NCBI GenBank assembly: GCA_910584615.1
Contig: CAJUAM010000009.1
Span: forward strand, 27,371 to 91,370
Origin: an uncultured Dorea sp.
GTDB lineage: Bacteria > Bacillota > Clostridia > Lachnospirales > Lachnospiraceae
Length of the DNA stretch: 64,000 nucleotides
Direction: 5' to 3'
Shown here: one piece after another, positions 17,408 to 25,771 of the stretch
Layout of the letters: the number at the start of each line of letters is the position of its first letter
Numbering within the stretch: the stretch's first letter is position 1
Translations under genes and position numbers: made by a program
The notes under the pieces: model-generated
Database searches by the model: none
What the model was told of the DNA's origin: nothing
What the model saw: the letters and a program-made list of their open reading frames with translations, nothing else

Positions 17408-18394
17408 CTATAACATCTGTGCCCGGAGTTCTTCCGGTGTCTTCTGGGACAATAATGCCGGCGCGATATCAAATACACTTTTTGCTCCGCTCTCACCTGC
17501 CTTAGAAAGCCTGTATGCTGCTCTCGCATAACTTATCAGCACACTTGCCGTAAATTCCGGGTTAGAGTCAAGCTTCAGAGAATATTCGATCACATGCTTA
17601 TTTCCCTCACACCCTGTTTCACCGCTTCTTATAACAAATCCGCCGTGGGGCATCTTACTGTGATCTGCTTTTAACTCCTCTTCTGTAATAAAGGTTACTG
17701 TCGTATCATACTCATCAAAGTAATTCGGCATAGTCTTGACCGCCTGCTCAATCGCCTCGCGGTCAGCTCCGTCCTCAGCCACTACATAACACTCTCTCAA
17801 ATGTTTATCTCTTGTTGTAAGCTTTGGCTCATTACCGCTCCTTACTTGCTTTATTGCCTCTTCAACCGGAACCGTATACTGGATCGCGTTTTTTACCCCC
17901 TTAATACGGCGGATCGCATCAGAATGCCCCTGACTTACACCCTTTCCCCAGAAGGTATAGGTACTGCCCTGTACAAGGATAGATTCCGCATACAGCCGGT
18001 TCAAAGAGAACATTCCCGGATCCCATCCTACGGAAATAATGCTCACATTTCCGCCTTCCTTTGCTGACTTATCCACATTCGCGAAATACTCCGGAATCTT
18101 TGCGTGTGTGTCAAAACTGTCGATCGTATTGAAATTCGCCGCGACCTCCGGTCCGATCACCGGAAGGTCTGTGGCAGAACCTCCGCAAAGGACCATCACG
18201 TCTATCTCACCTTTCATACTCATCATATCATCAAAGTGCTTTACTGCTGCCCCTTGTGTTTTCACCGCAACATCTGCCGGATCTCTCCTTGTAAAAACAG
18301 CCTTTAACTCCATATCCTCATTACGGGCAACAGCCTGCTCAACACCACGCCCGATATTACCATAACCTACAATACCAATTCTTATTTTTCCCAT
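17408..18394 (-). CDS. ddh: meso-Diaminopimelate D-dehydrogenase
   Basis: Makes meso-diaminopimelate directly from tetrahydrodipicolinate with NADPH and ammonia, a one-step route to lysine and peptidoglycan cross-link precursor. The N-terminal Rossmann fold has IRIGIVGYGNIGRGVEQA; the family signatures VLCGGSATDLP, DSFDTHAKIP, SVGWDPGMFSLNRL and FWGKGVSQGHSDAIR are all present. About 328 residues, as expected. The ATG at 18394 gives the normal start MGKIRIG; a GTG two codons upstream lies too near the AGGAAG at 18405-18410. It stands between metG (24 bases) and tatD (28 bases), an unusual position that puts it under the Met T-box. Confidence 0.92.
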   Translation of the reverse strand: MGKIRIGIVGYGNIGRGVEQAVARNEDMELKAVFTRRDPADVAVKTQGAAVKHFDDMMSMKGEIDVMVLCGGSATDLPVIGPEVAANFNTIDSFDTHAKIPEYFANVDKSAKEGGNVSIISVGWDPGMFSLNRLYAESILVQGSTYTFWGKGVSQGHSDAIRRIKGVKNAIQYTVPVEEAIKQVRSGNEPKLTTRDKHLRECYVVAEDGADREAIEQAVKTMPNYFDEYDTTVTFITEEELKADHSKMPHGGFVIRSGETGCEGNKHVIEYSLKLDSNPEFTASVLISYARAAYRLSKAGESGAKSVFDIAPALLSQKTPEELRAQML

Positions 18395-18418
18395 GATCAC
18401 ACATCTTCCTTTCCTAAA

Positions 18419-20344
18419 CTAACAAATCTCTGCTCCGGCCGGTACATCCCTTTCCGGTGTCACAAGCGAAAGACCGCCTTTTGTATCCTCCGCGCACAAA
18501 ATCATACCCTCCGACAGCACTCCGGCTAATTTCGCAGGCTTTAGGTTCACCAGAACCATCACCTTTTTACCTACCATCTCTTCTGCCGTATAGTGTCCCT
18601 TGATTCCCGATACGATCTGTTTGATCTGACTGCCGATCTTTACCTTGGAACAAAGTAGTTTCTTTGATTTTTTCACTTCCTCGCAGGCAATGATCTCACC
18701 TACCTGAAACTGCATCTTTCCAAACTCCTCGAACGTGATCTCTGGCTTATCCTCAATGTCGATCACTTCCGCCCCATTTTCATCTTCTGCCAGATCTTCC
18801 TCTATAGGAGGATGAAGCTCTTCTACCTTTTTCAGCACTTCCTCTATATCCAGTCTTGCAAACAATATCTCTGGTTTTTGAGTCACTTTGCCGTCGCCAA
18901 GCTGTGCCAGAATCTTTTCTGACGTTTCCGGCATAAACGGCGATAACTGTCTTGCTCCTGACTTGATACTCTCAAGGAGGTTGTAAAGCACTGTCTCAAG
19001 ACGTCCCTTTTTCTCTTCCTCTTTGGCAAGTGCCCACGGCATCGTCTCATCAATATACTTGTTGCAGCGTTTAAACAGATTGAAGATCTCCGTAATGGCA
19101 TCTGCTACACGCAGGTCCTCCATCTTCTTCTCCACAATCCGCAGTGTCCTCTCGACTACATCCTTAAGGTCAGCATCAACATTTCTGTCTTCCTCACTTA
19201 ATGCTACACCTTTATCTGCCACCACCCCGTCAAAGTACTTATTTGTCATGGAAATAGTCCTGTTCACAAGATTCCCCAGCGTATTGGCAAGCTCGGAATT
19301 GATCCTCTCAACTAAAAGTTCCCATGAGATGACCCCGTCATTGTCAAACGGCATTTCATGGAGAACAAAGAAACGCACCGCATCAACGCCGAAGAAATCT
19401 ACCAGCTCGTCAGCGTAAAGCACATTTCCTTTAGATTTGCTCATCTTTCCATCTCCCTGAAGAAGCCACGGATGACCGAAAATCTGTTTCGGCAGCGGAA
19501 GATCTAACGCCATCAGAAAAATCGGCCAGTAAATCGTATGGAAACGGATAATATCCTTTCCTATCAGGTGAAGATCTGCCGGCCAGTTTTTATTAAACTG
19601 CTCCGTACTCTCACCCTGCGCATCATAACCGATACCAGTAATATAATTCGTCAGCGCATCCAGCCACACATATACTACATGTCTGTCGTCAAAATCTACA
19701 GGAATCCCCCACTTAAAGGATGTTCTGGACACGCACAGATCCTGAAGTCCCGGAAGCAGGAAATTATTCATCATCTCATTTTTACGGGATACCGGCTGAA
19801 TAAACTCCGGATGTGTGTTGATATGCTCGATCAGACGGTCAGCGTATTTGCTCATCTTAAAAAAATACGCTTCTTCCTTTGCCGGTTTCACCTCACGTTT
19901 GCAGTCCGGACATTTCCCGTCTACAAGCTGGGATTCTGTCCAGAAAGACTCACAAGGCGTACAGTAAAGTCCCTCATAAGATCCTTTATAGATATCTCCC
20001 TGCTCATACAATTTTTTAAAAATCTTTTGTACCTGTCTCTCATGATCTTCGTCTGTAGTCCGAATAAATTTATCATGTGAAGAATTCATCATAGCCCAGA
20101 TATCTTCTACCTGACCCGCTACATTATCCACATATTCCTTTGGTGTGATACCTGCCTCCTGCGCCTTCAGCTCAATCTTCTGTCCGTGCTCATCCGTCCC
20201 TGTCTGAAAGAACACATCATACCCCTGGCTTCTTTTGTATCTGGCAATCGCATCTGCCAGAACAATCTCATAAGTATTGCCGATATGCGGCTTGCCTGAT
20301 GTATAGGCAATCGCAGTTGTCATATAAAACTTTTGTTTTTCCAT
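18419..20344 (-). CDS. metG: Methionyl-tRNA synthetase
   Basis: Charges tRNA-Met; class I enzyme. The HIGH motif is PHIGN (residues 19-23), the zinc knuckle has CTPCESFW and CPDCKRE, and the KMSKS motif appears as KMSKSKGNVL near residue 300. An anticodon-binding helical domain follows, and the C-terminal 110 residues are a Trbp111-like tRNA-binding OB fold (MQFQVGEIIACEEV, LVNLKPAKLAGVLSEGM). At 641 residues the length is typical of the dimeric Firmicute form. A T-box leader and a strong promoter precede it; ddh, tatD and lrgAB follow on the same strand. Confidence 0.96.
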   Translation of the reverse strand: MEKQKFYMTTAIAYTSGKPHIGNTYEIVLADAIARYKRSQGYDVFFQTGTDEHGQKIELKAQEAGITPKEYVDNVAGQVEDIWAMMNSSHDKFIRTTDEDHERQVQKIFKKLYEQGDIYKGSYEGLYCTPCESFWTESQLVDGKCPDCKREVKPAKEEAYFFKMSKYADRLIEHINTHPEFIQPVSRKNEMMNNFLLPGLQDLCVSRTSFKWGIPVDFDDRHVVYVWLDALTNYITGIGYDAQGESTEQFNKNWPADLHLIGKDIIRFHTIYWPIFLMALDLPLPKQIFGHPWLLQGDGKMSKSKGNVLYADELVDFFGVDAVRFFVLHEMPFDNDGVISWELLVERINSELANTLGNLVNRTISMTNKYFDGVVADKGVALSEEDRNVDADLKDVVERTLRIVEKKMEDLRVADAITEIFNLFKRCNKYIDETMPWALAKEEEKKGRLETVLYNLLESIKSGARQLSPFMPETSEKILAQLGDGKVTQKPEILFARLDIEEVLKKVEELHPPIEEDLAEDENGAEVIDIEDKPEITFEEFGKMQFQVGEIIACEEVKKSKKLLCSKVKIGSQIKQIVSGIKGHYTAEEMVGKKVMVLVNLKPAKLAGVLSEGMILCAEDTKGGLSLVTPERDVPAGAEIC

Positions 20345-20380
20345 GCTGTTTATCTCTCCTTTTCCTTTTTAAGTAATATT

Positions 20381-20735
20381 AAAAAAATCTTCCCCGACTT
20401 TCTTACGAAAATCAGGGAAGACGAGCAAACCCGTGTTACCACTTCCATTTATCCACTGCCTCACAGCAGGAACCTCATAAGATGCCGTCAGACATCTTGC
20501 CGCTGTAAAGGGCGGACCCATTACGGCTTACAGCCACAGGATACATATGCCTGCCTATTCCTGATCTCTGCTCACCGCACCGCTCAGAAGCCATCTTCTG
20601 CAGCTTTCCTTCTTGTCCCTCTCAGCATCCTCTCTGATCACCTTTCTGTAATTGCCCTCAAAGAATCAGGACTTCTCTGTAAAGTCTTCAAACTGCATAC
20701 TCTCTTCATCACTGCATTTACGCTATTTTAGATAC
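20381..20735 (-). promoter_or_regulatory. T-box riboswitch leader with Met specifier before metG
   Basis: This 500-base region without a gene is mostly a T-box leader read on the minus strand. The conserved T-box, reading AGTGGTAACACGGG, lies at 20430-20443. Next comes the terminator hairpin: TCTTCCCTGATTTTC (20407-20421) with GAAAGTCGGGGAAGA (20388-20402), followed by seven Ts (20381-20387). Stem I starts with the usual GATGAAGAGAGTA element (near 20710) and contains GAAG-ATG-GCTTCTGAG; the ATG at 20592-20594 aligns with the specifier of the isoleucine leader in this window, so it reads as a methionine codon. Uncharged tRNA-Met should stabilise the antiterminator and allow readthrough into metG. 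Confidence 0.88.
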
Positions 20736-20740
20736 TGTGA

Positions 20741-20770
20741 ATGGTAGCATACAGACCAGCAGGCTGTCAA
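20741..20770 (-). promoter_or_regulatory. Promoter of the metG T-box operon
   Basis: On the minus strand TTGACA (20765-20770), an 18-base spacer and TACCAT (20741-20746) preceded by TGC. The -35 is perfect, the -10 moderate, and it lies directly before the start of the T-box leader. The remaining bases up to the DUF885 start at 20856 are AT-rich and show no other clear element. Confidence 0.7.
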
Positions 20771-20855
20771 GGGCAATTCAAAAATCAGATCAACTAATAT
20801 CATCAACATCCCATGAACCGCATATAAATATTAAAAAATATTTCGAGGCTTTTGT

Positions 20856-22655
20856 ATGTCTTTTTCTACTTCTAACAAACGATCCGCGATCATTGCCGGC
20901 TTATTTTTTGCAGTACTGTCCACTACAATTCTCGGGGTGCATCATTTTTATAAAAATGAGAACCAGCAGTTCGAGGAATACACCTACAACCTTTTCTGCC
21001 AGGAGGTTTCCGGCAACACGATCTCCCTTCATTACACACTGAAAAATCCTTCTGCCTACGGCATTACCGATGCTCCTTTATCCATCGGTTCCTGCACTAC
21101 TGATACAAGCTCGGTCTGCGCTGCTATCGAAAACGCGCTTGCCCTTTTAAAGTCTCATGACCGACGCCGTCTTTCAGCAAAAAACAAGCTGACCTATGAT
21201 GTTCTTGAAGACTACTATACAACAGCCTTTGCGCTTGCGCCTTATTCTTTATATGAAGAACCGCTTTCGCCCCTTACCGGAACTCAGTCACAGCTTCCCG
21301 TCATTTTATCAGAGTATCAGTTTTACTCTGCCTCTGATATTGATACATATCTGAAACTTTTAAAAAAGGTTCCTGATTATTTCGACTCTATACTTGAATT
21401 TGAACAGGCAAGGGCAGAAAAAGGACTATTTATGTCTGAAAGCGCGCTGAACGATCTCATTGAAGAATGCAGCGCTTTCATAAAATTAAGTAAAGATAAT
21501 TATCTTTATTCCTCTTTCGAGGAACGGCTCAATGGTCTGGAAGAAGCTCTGTCTGAAAATGAAAAGAAGACATATGACCGCAAAAAATATACCAAAACTA
21601 ATGACAAGTATATAAAAAAATATATTTTTCCCGCCTATAAAAAACTGACAAAAGGGCTTAATACGCTTCGCGATGAATGCGCATCTGACAGTGTTTCCGG
21701 CGGTCTGTCCAAGCTGCCGGGAGGACGGCAGTATTATGAACTGCTGTCTGCCAGCGAAACAGGTTCCAACCGCAGCATCCCAAAACTCCAGGAGCTGGCA
21801 AGAAGACAGATCATGGAAGACTTAGGAGCTATGCAGACCTCTCTGGCACAGCTTGGAGCTTCCAACCTTTCCTCCGAAGACGCTGATTCACATACCTCGG
21901 ACCTGTTTTCCTCTCAGGGCGCAATACTTGAAGATTCCAATCCAATCTCTATCTTGAATACTCTGGAGGGCAAGATGAAAGATGATTTCCCGAAGCTTCC
22001 TGCAGTGGATGTCCAGATAAAATATGTACAAAAGTCTCTGGAAGAATATTTAAGTCCTGCGTTTTATATGATCCCTGCACTTGATAATACACAATCCAAT
22101 GTCATTTACATCAACGCAGGACATATACCTGATGATCTGTCCCTATTCACTACCCTTGCCCACGAAGGATATCCCGGACACCTGTATCAGAATGTATATT
22201 ATATGAACCAGAATCCGGATCCTATCCGCTGTCTCCTTGGATATGGCGGCTATACGGAAGGGTGGGCAACCTACTGTGAGATGTTGAGCTACTATTATGC
22301 CCCCATTCCCAAAGCTGAAGCAACCATCATGCAGAAAAACACTTCTATCATGCTTGGATTATATGCTCTGGCCGATATGGGTATCCATTATGACGGATGG
22401 TCGCTGTCAGACACAGTATCCTTCTTTCGGGATTATGGAATCACAGACACGCAGGTGATCAGCGATATCTACAGCCTGATCATTTCTGATCCGGCCAATT
22501 ATTTAAAATACTATATTGGTTATCTTGAATTTCTTGAGTTAAAAAAATATGCTATAGAAGAATGGGGTAACAAATTCACCCAGCAGCGTTTTCACAGAAA
22601 CGTGCTGCAGACGGGTCCTGCTCCCTTTAAAATACTTAAAAAACAGCTTGACTAA
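20856..22655 (+). CDS. DUF885 family membrane-anchored metallopeptidase-like protein
   Basis: DUF885 proteins resemble zinc peptidases with an HExxPGH-type motif; the substrate is mostly unknown. Here the motif is LAHEGYPGHLYQ near residue 436, with a downstream YTEGWATYCE (EGWA, third ligand candidate) near 467; both are the family hallmarks, so the protein looks catalytically complete. A single hydrophobic segment at residues 10-30 (AIIAGLFFAVLSTTILGV) anchors it or acts as an uncleaved signal. Length of 599 residues is normal. It has a GAGG ribosome-binding site, stands alone, and ends before a bidirectional terminator. No close promoter is evident beyond AT-rich sequence upstream. Confidence 0.82.
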   Translation: MSFSTSNKRSAIIAGLFFAVLSTTILGVHHFYKNENQQFEEYTYNLFCQEVSGNTISLHYTLKNPSAYGITDAPLSIGSCTTDTSSVCAAIENALALLKSHDRRRLSAKNKLTYDVLEDYYTTAFALAPYSLYEEPLSPLTGTQSQLPVILSEYQFYSASDIDTYLKLLKKVPDYFDSILEFEQARAEKGLFMSESALNDLIEECSAFIKLSKDNYLYSSFEERLNGLEEALSENEKKTYDRKKYTKTNDKYIKKYIFPAYKKLTKGLNTLRDECASDSVSGGLSKLPGGRQYYELLSASETGSNRSIPKLQELARRQIMEDLGAMQTSLAQLGASNLSSEDADSHTSDLFSSQGAILEDSNPISILNTLEGKMKDDFPKLPAVDVQIKYVQKSLEEYLSPAFYMIPALDNTQSNVIYINAGHIPDDLSLFTTLAHEGYPGHLYQNVYYMNQNPDPIRCLLGYGGYTEGWATYCEMLSYYYAPIPKAEATIMQKNTSIMLGLYALADMGIHYDGWSLSDTVSFFRDYGITDTQVISDIYSLIISDPANYLKYYIGYLEFLELKKYAIEEWGNKFTQQRFHRNVLQTGPAPFKILKKQLD

Positions 22656-22695
22656 GCAACTCTGTCCTAAACATCTTCCGCAAAAAGTGTTCTCC

Positions 22696-22735
22696 AAAAA
22701 AGGCTGTGGGAATTTTACACCAACAGCCTTTTACA
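22696..22735 (+). terminator. Bidirectional terminator between DUF885 gene and spmB
   Basis: AAAAAGGCTGTGGG (22697-22710) pairs with CCAACAGCCTTTT (22720-22732) around a short AT-rich loop; A-run on one side and T-run on the other suit both convergent genes. Confidence 0.75.
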
Positions 22736-22770
22736 TTATGGGATATCCTTTTTAATACGCGCTGCCCAGC

Positions 22771-23295
22771 CTACATTGCCCCTGCAAGCACCGCGCTCGC
22801 TGCCAGCCCCGCGAATGTAGCAAACAGCGCTCCTGTAAGCGTATATCTGGTCTTTGTCACTTTTGCTGTCATAAAATATACACTCATTGTATAAAAAATC
22901 GTTTCTGTACATGACATACTGATTGACGCCACCAGTCCTATGTAAGAATCCGTCCCGTACTCCTTATAAGCATCCAGAAGCAGTCCCGTTGCAGCAGAGG
23001 ACGAGAACATCTTGACTACAGTAAGGGGGACTAATTCACCTGGAAAGCCGATATACTCAGTAAATCCGCTGATAAATTCCGACAGGAAATCCAAAAATCC
23101 CGAAGCCCTCAAAATCCCCACTGCAACCATAAGTCCGATCAATGTGGGCATGATCTTGATCACCGTAAAAAATCCGCTTTTCGCCCCTTTTATAAATGTA
23201 TCATATACATCTACTTTCATCAGTACTCCGCAACTTACAACCAGAAAAATCACAAGTGGTACGATAAGGTCTGCAATATATAGCAGTATTTTCAC
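22771..23295 (-). CDS. spmB: Spore maturation protein B
   Basis: SpmB, with SpmA, is needed for full dehydration of the spore core; both are membrane proteins of the nucleoside-recognition (Gate) type. The sequence is nearly all hydrophobic helices, with the family regions IMPTLIGLMVAVGILRASG, SSSAATGLLLDAYKEYG and SMSCTETIFYTMSVYF. The GTG at 23295 is preferred because AAAAGGGGCGG ends four to five bases before it and the resulting 174 residues match the family; ATGs at 23331 and 23346 are further upstream. A candidate sigma-E promoter precedes it. Normally spmB follows spmA directly; here spmA is on the other strand 1.6 kb away. Confidence 0.9.
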   Translation of the reverse strand: MKILLYIADLIVPLVIFLVVSCGVLMKVDVYDTFIKGAKSGFFTVIKIMPTLIGLMVAVGILRASGFLDFLSEFISGFTEYIGFPGELVPLTVVKMFSSSAATGLLLDAYKEYGTDSYIGLVASISMSCTETIFYTMSVYFMTAKVTKTRYTLTGALFATFAGLAASAVLAGAM

Positions 23296-23329
23296 AGAAC
23301 CGCCCCTTTTTGCATAAAATCTACTTTCC

Positions 23330-23358
23330 ATTATACGTTCCGGCACTTTTGTTTATTC
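23330..23358 (-). promoter_or_regulatory. Candidate sigma-E-type promoter of spmB
   Basis: On the minus strand GAATAAA (23352-23358), 14 bases, CGTATAAT (23330-23337). This fits the mother-cell sigma-E pattern of ATA about 16 bases before CATACAnT with six of eight -10 positions. It has the same layout as the candidate before spoIID in this window. Confidence 0.4.
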
Positions 23359-23394
23359 CCGGTAATTTCCCATTTCCATCTGAGTGCCGATACC

Positions 23395-23423
23395 TTGAAA
23401 ATAATCCGCGAAACACCTATACT
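23395..23423 (+). promoter_or_regulatory. Promoter of the MATE exporter gene
   Basis: TTGAAA (23395-23400), exactly 17 bases, TATACT (23418-23423). Good sigma-A match, 65 bases before the start codon and divergent from the spmB promoter. Confidence 0.7.
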
Positions 23424-23487
23424 ATATATGATCCGCCAGCCTGCGTACCTTTGTCAGACTGAATTTTAGATGAGAAGGTGACCTTTT

Positions 23488-24882
23488 ATGAAACATTTTG
23501 CACAACAGGAAAAAGACTTCGGGCAGGGAAGTGTCTGCGCTAACATCCTCCGGCTTGCAGTTCCCATGACTCTGGCACAGCTTATCAACGTACTATACAA
23601 TGTCGTAGACCGCATCTACATCGGTCATATCCCCAATACATCCACCGATGCTCTGACCGGCATCGGACTGACACTGCCAGTCATTACTATCATAACTGCA
23701 TTTGCCAATCTGTTCGGCATGGGCGGCGCTCCGCTTTTTTCGATTGCCAGGGGCGCAAAAGAACCAGAAAAAGCCGGGCTGATCATGGGAAATTCTTTCT
23801 CCATGCTCCTATTATCCGGAAGTATCCTTTCTGTCAGCTGCTACATATTCAAAAAACCGCTGTTATTCTTGTTCGGCGCAAGTGATGTGACATACCCTTA
23901 CGCATCTGCCTATACATCTTTGTACCTTCTGGGCACTTTATTTGTAATGATCAGTCTTGGTATGAACAATTTTATCAATGCACAGGGCTTTGGTATAACC
24001 GGAATGCTCACGGTCTCAATAGGAGCAGTATTAAACCTGATTCTTGATCCTGTCTTTATCTTTGCATTCGGTATGGGAATCAGGGGAGCTGCTGTAGCAA
24101 CCATCATCTCTCAGGGCTTTTCTGCTCTGTGGGTACTTCGCTTTCTGACAAAATCAAAGACACCCGTCAGACTGTCAGTACAGACGATGGCTCTTAAACC
24201 GGATCTGATAAAAGAAATAACAGCACTTGGTCTCTCCGGATTTGTTATGTCCATTACCAACAGCGCGGTACAGATCATATGCAACGCTACCTTGCAGCGC
24301 TATGGCGGCGACCTTTATATAGGGATCATGACTGTCATAAATTCTGTCAGGGAGATTACTACCATTCCCGTAACGGGTCTCGCAAACGGTTCACAGCCCG
24401 TGATCAGTTTTAACTACGGCGCAAGAAAATACGACCGGGTAAAGTCTGCCATAAAACTTACTGCAGCATTTTCCATCGTATTTACATTCATAACATGGGC
24501 ATTGATTTTCTTCTTCCCGCATTTTATCATCCGTCTGTTCAGCAGCGAATCATCCTTATTAAAGGAAGGAATCCCTGCTCTCCACCTGTACTTTTTTGGA
24601 ATCTTCATGATGGCTTTACAGTTTTCCGGGCAATCAGCTTTTGTTGCCCTCGGCAGATCAAAACACGCGATTTTTTTCTCTCTGCTGCGCAAAGCAATCA
24701 TCGTGATACCACTTACATTGTGCCTTCCTGCCATTGCCGGGCTTGGTACTACAGGAGTGTTTTTAGCAGAACCAATCTCGAATTGTATCGGCGGAACCGC
24801 TTGCTTTACCACTATGATCATAACCGTATGGCACCAGCTTAATAAGGAAGAGGAAAACGAAAAGAACGCTGATAACTCTTAA
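23488..24882 (+). CDS. MATE family efflux transporter
   Basis: Twelve-helix multidrug and toxic compound extrusion protein, driven by Na+ or H+ gradients. The two homologous MatE halves are visible: the first begins LAVPMTLAQLINVLYNVVDRIYIGH, cut here as the family pattern P..LAQL..VLYNVVDRIYIG, and the second at EITALGLSGFVMSITNSAVQ. QPVISFNYGARKYDRV is the conserved loop of the second half. Length 464 is typical of the DinF/NorM branch in clostridia. An AAGGTGA site precedes the ATG. It sits between spmB (divergent) and spmA (same strand, 77 bases downstream); the substrate is unknown. Confidence 0.9.
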   Translation: MKHFAQQEKDFGQGSVCANILRLAVPMTLAQLINVLYNVVDRIYIGHIPNTSTDALTGIGLTLPVITIITAFANLFGMGGAPLFSIARGAKEPEKAGLIMGNSFSMLLLSGSILSVSCYIFKKPLLFLFGASDVTYPYASAYTSLYLLGTLFVMISLGMNNFINAQGFGITGMLTVSIGAVLNLILDPVFIFAFGMGIRGAAVATIISQGFSALWVLRFLTKSKTPVRLSVQTMALKPDLIKEITALGLSGFVMSITNSAVQIICNATLQRYGGDLYIGIMTVINSVREITTIPVTGLANGSQPVISFNYGARKYDRVKSAIKLTAAFSIVFTFITWALIFFFPHFIIRLFSSESSLLKEGIPALHLYFFGIFMMALQFSGQSAFVALGRSKHAIFFSLLRKAIIVIPLTLCLPAIAGLGTTGVFLAEPISNCIGGTACFTTMIITVWHQLNKEEENEKNADNS

Positions 24883-24959
24883 AAATTTCCGCCGCACGCT
24901 GAATACACTCCGAGCCACCCGCATATCTTTATTCGAGAAGACACACAGGAGAACTACTC

Positions 24960-25577
24960 ATGCTAAATTATCTATGGGCAGGAATGATACTTGTTGGAAT
25001 CATATTTGCCTCTTTTACAGGAAAAATGCCCGACATTACAAACGCTGCGCTAGACTCTTCCAAGGAAGCCGTTACCTTGTGCATTACTATGATGGGGGTC
25101 ATGTCCTTCTGGGTCGGTCTTATGGAAATCGCGGCAAAAGCCGGAATCATCGAAAGTGCTTCCAGAAAAATCCGCCCGCTCATCCGATTCCTTTTTCCAA
25201 ACCTTCCCGCAGGCCACTCTGCCGAAGAACATATCACCACTAATATCATCGCCAATGTGTTAGGGCTTGGGTGGGCGGCGACGCCGGCCGGATTAAGGGC
25301 CATGGAAGAATTAGGCCGGCTTGAGGAGGACAGAAGGCAGAAAAGACTTCCTGGGCCGGTGAGAAAGCGGGGAATCGCCAGCAATGAGATGTGTACGTTT
25401 CTGATACTGAATATATCATCACTGCAGCTGATCCCGGTGAATGTGATCGCGTACCGGAGCCAGTACGGGAGCGTGAATCCGGCGGCAATCGTAGGGCCGG
25501 GGATTGCCGCCACAGCAGTAAGTACGATCGTAGCAGTGATATATTGTAAGATGATGGACGGAAAGCGGAGAGCATAA
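24960..25577 (+). CDS. spmA: Spore maturation protein A
   Basis: Partner of SpmB in spore-core dehydration; polytopic membrane protein. Family features are MLNYLWAGMILVGIIFA at the start, LCITMMGVMSFWVGLMEIA, NIIANVLGLGWAATPAGLRAMEEL and the C-terminal SSLQLIPVNVIAYRSQYGS. Length 205 is normal. The first half is rich in pyrimidine-ended codons like its neighbours, while from about 25250 to the stop the coding strand becomes strikingly G-rich (GGG, CGG, GCG codons), a sharp change inside one gene. An AGGAGAA site is 6 bases before the ATG. Probably read with the MATE gene, since no good separate promoter is seen. Confidence 0.9.
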   Translation: MLNYLWAGMILVGIIFASFTGKMPDITNAALDSSKEAVTLCITMMGVMSFWVGLMEIAAKAGIIESASRKIRPLIRFLFPNLPAGHSAEEHITTNIIANVLGLGWAATPAGLRAMEELGRLEEDRRQKRLPGPVRKRGIASNEMCTFLILNISSLQLIPVNVIAYRSQYGSVNPAAIVGPGIAATAVSTIVAVIYCKMMDGKRRA

Positions 25578-25592
25578 GGCTCTCCGTTTTTT
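25566..25592 (+). terminator. Terminator after spmA
   Basis: CGGAGAGC (25566-25573), 5-base loop with the stop codon, GCTCTCCG (25579-25586), then six Ts. Confidence 0.88.
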
Positions 25593-25771
25593 CATGTAAA
25601 AATTCTGTGATACGGTAAAACAGTCAGTTTCATTCTGCAACTAATAAATATCGCTTTAATATAATATAAAAATATGTAGCCTAGCAAAGCAAATTTTGAT
25701 ACAATATATTAAGAATGTAAAAATAAAGAAAGGCGAAATCTTCAGCCAAGACATCGAGATCGGAGTTCACA

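Noticed and set aside
17380..17529. N-terminal extension of TatD by 50 arginine-rich residues
   Set aside because: It overlaps ddh and is not family-like; the internal ATG with a good ribosome-binding site gives the conserved start.
24921..24949. Sigma-E-like pattern GCATATC-N14-CACACAGG before spmA
   Set aside because: The -10 match is poor and overlaps the Shine-Dalgarno, which would place the start point at the start codon.
24968..25513. Open frame of about 180 codons on the minus strand opposite spmA
   Set aside because: Entirely within spmA, no recognised domain and no convincing ribosome-binding site.
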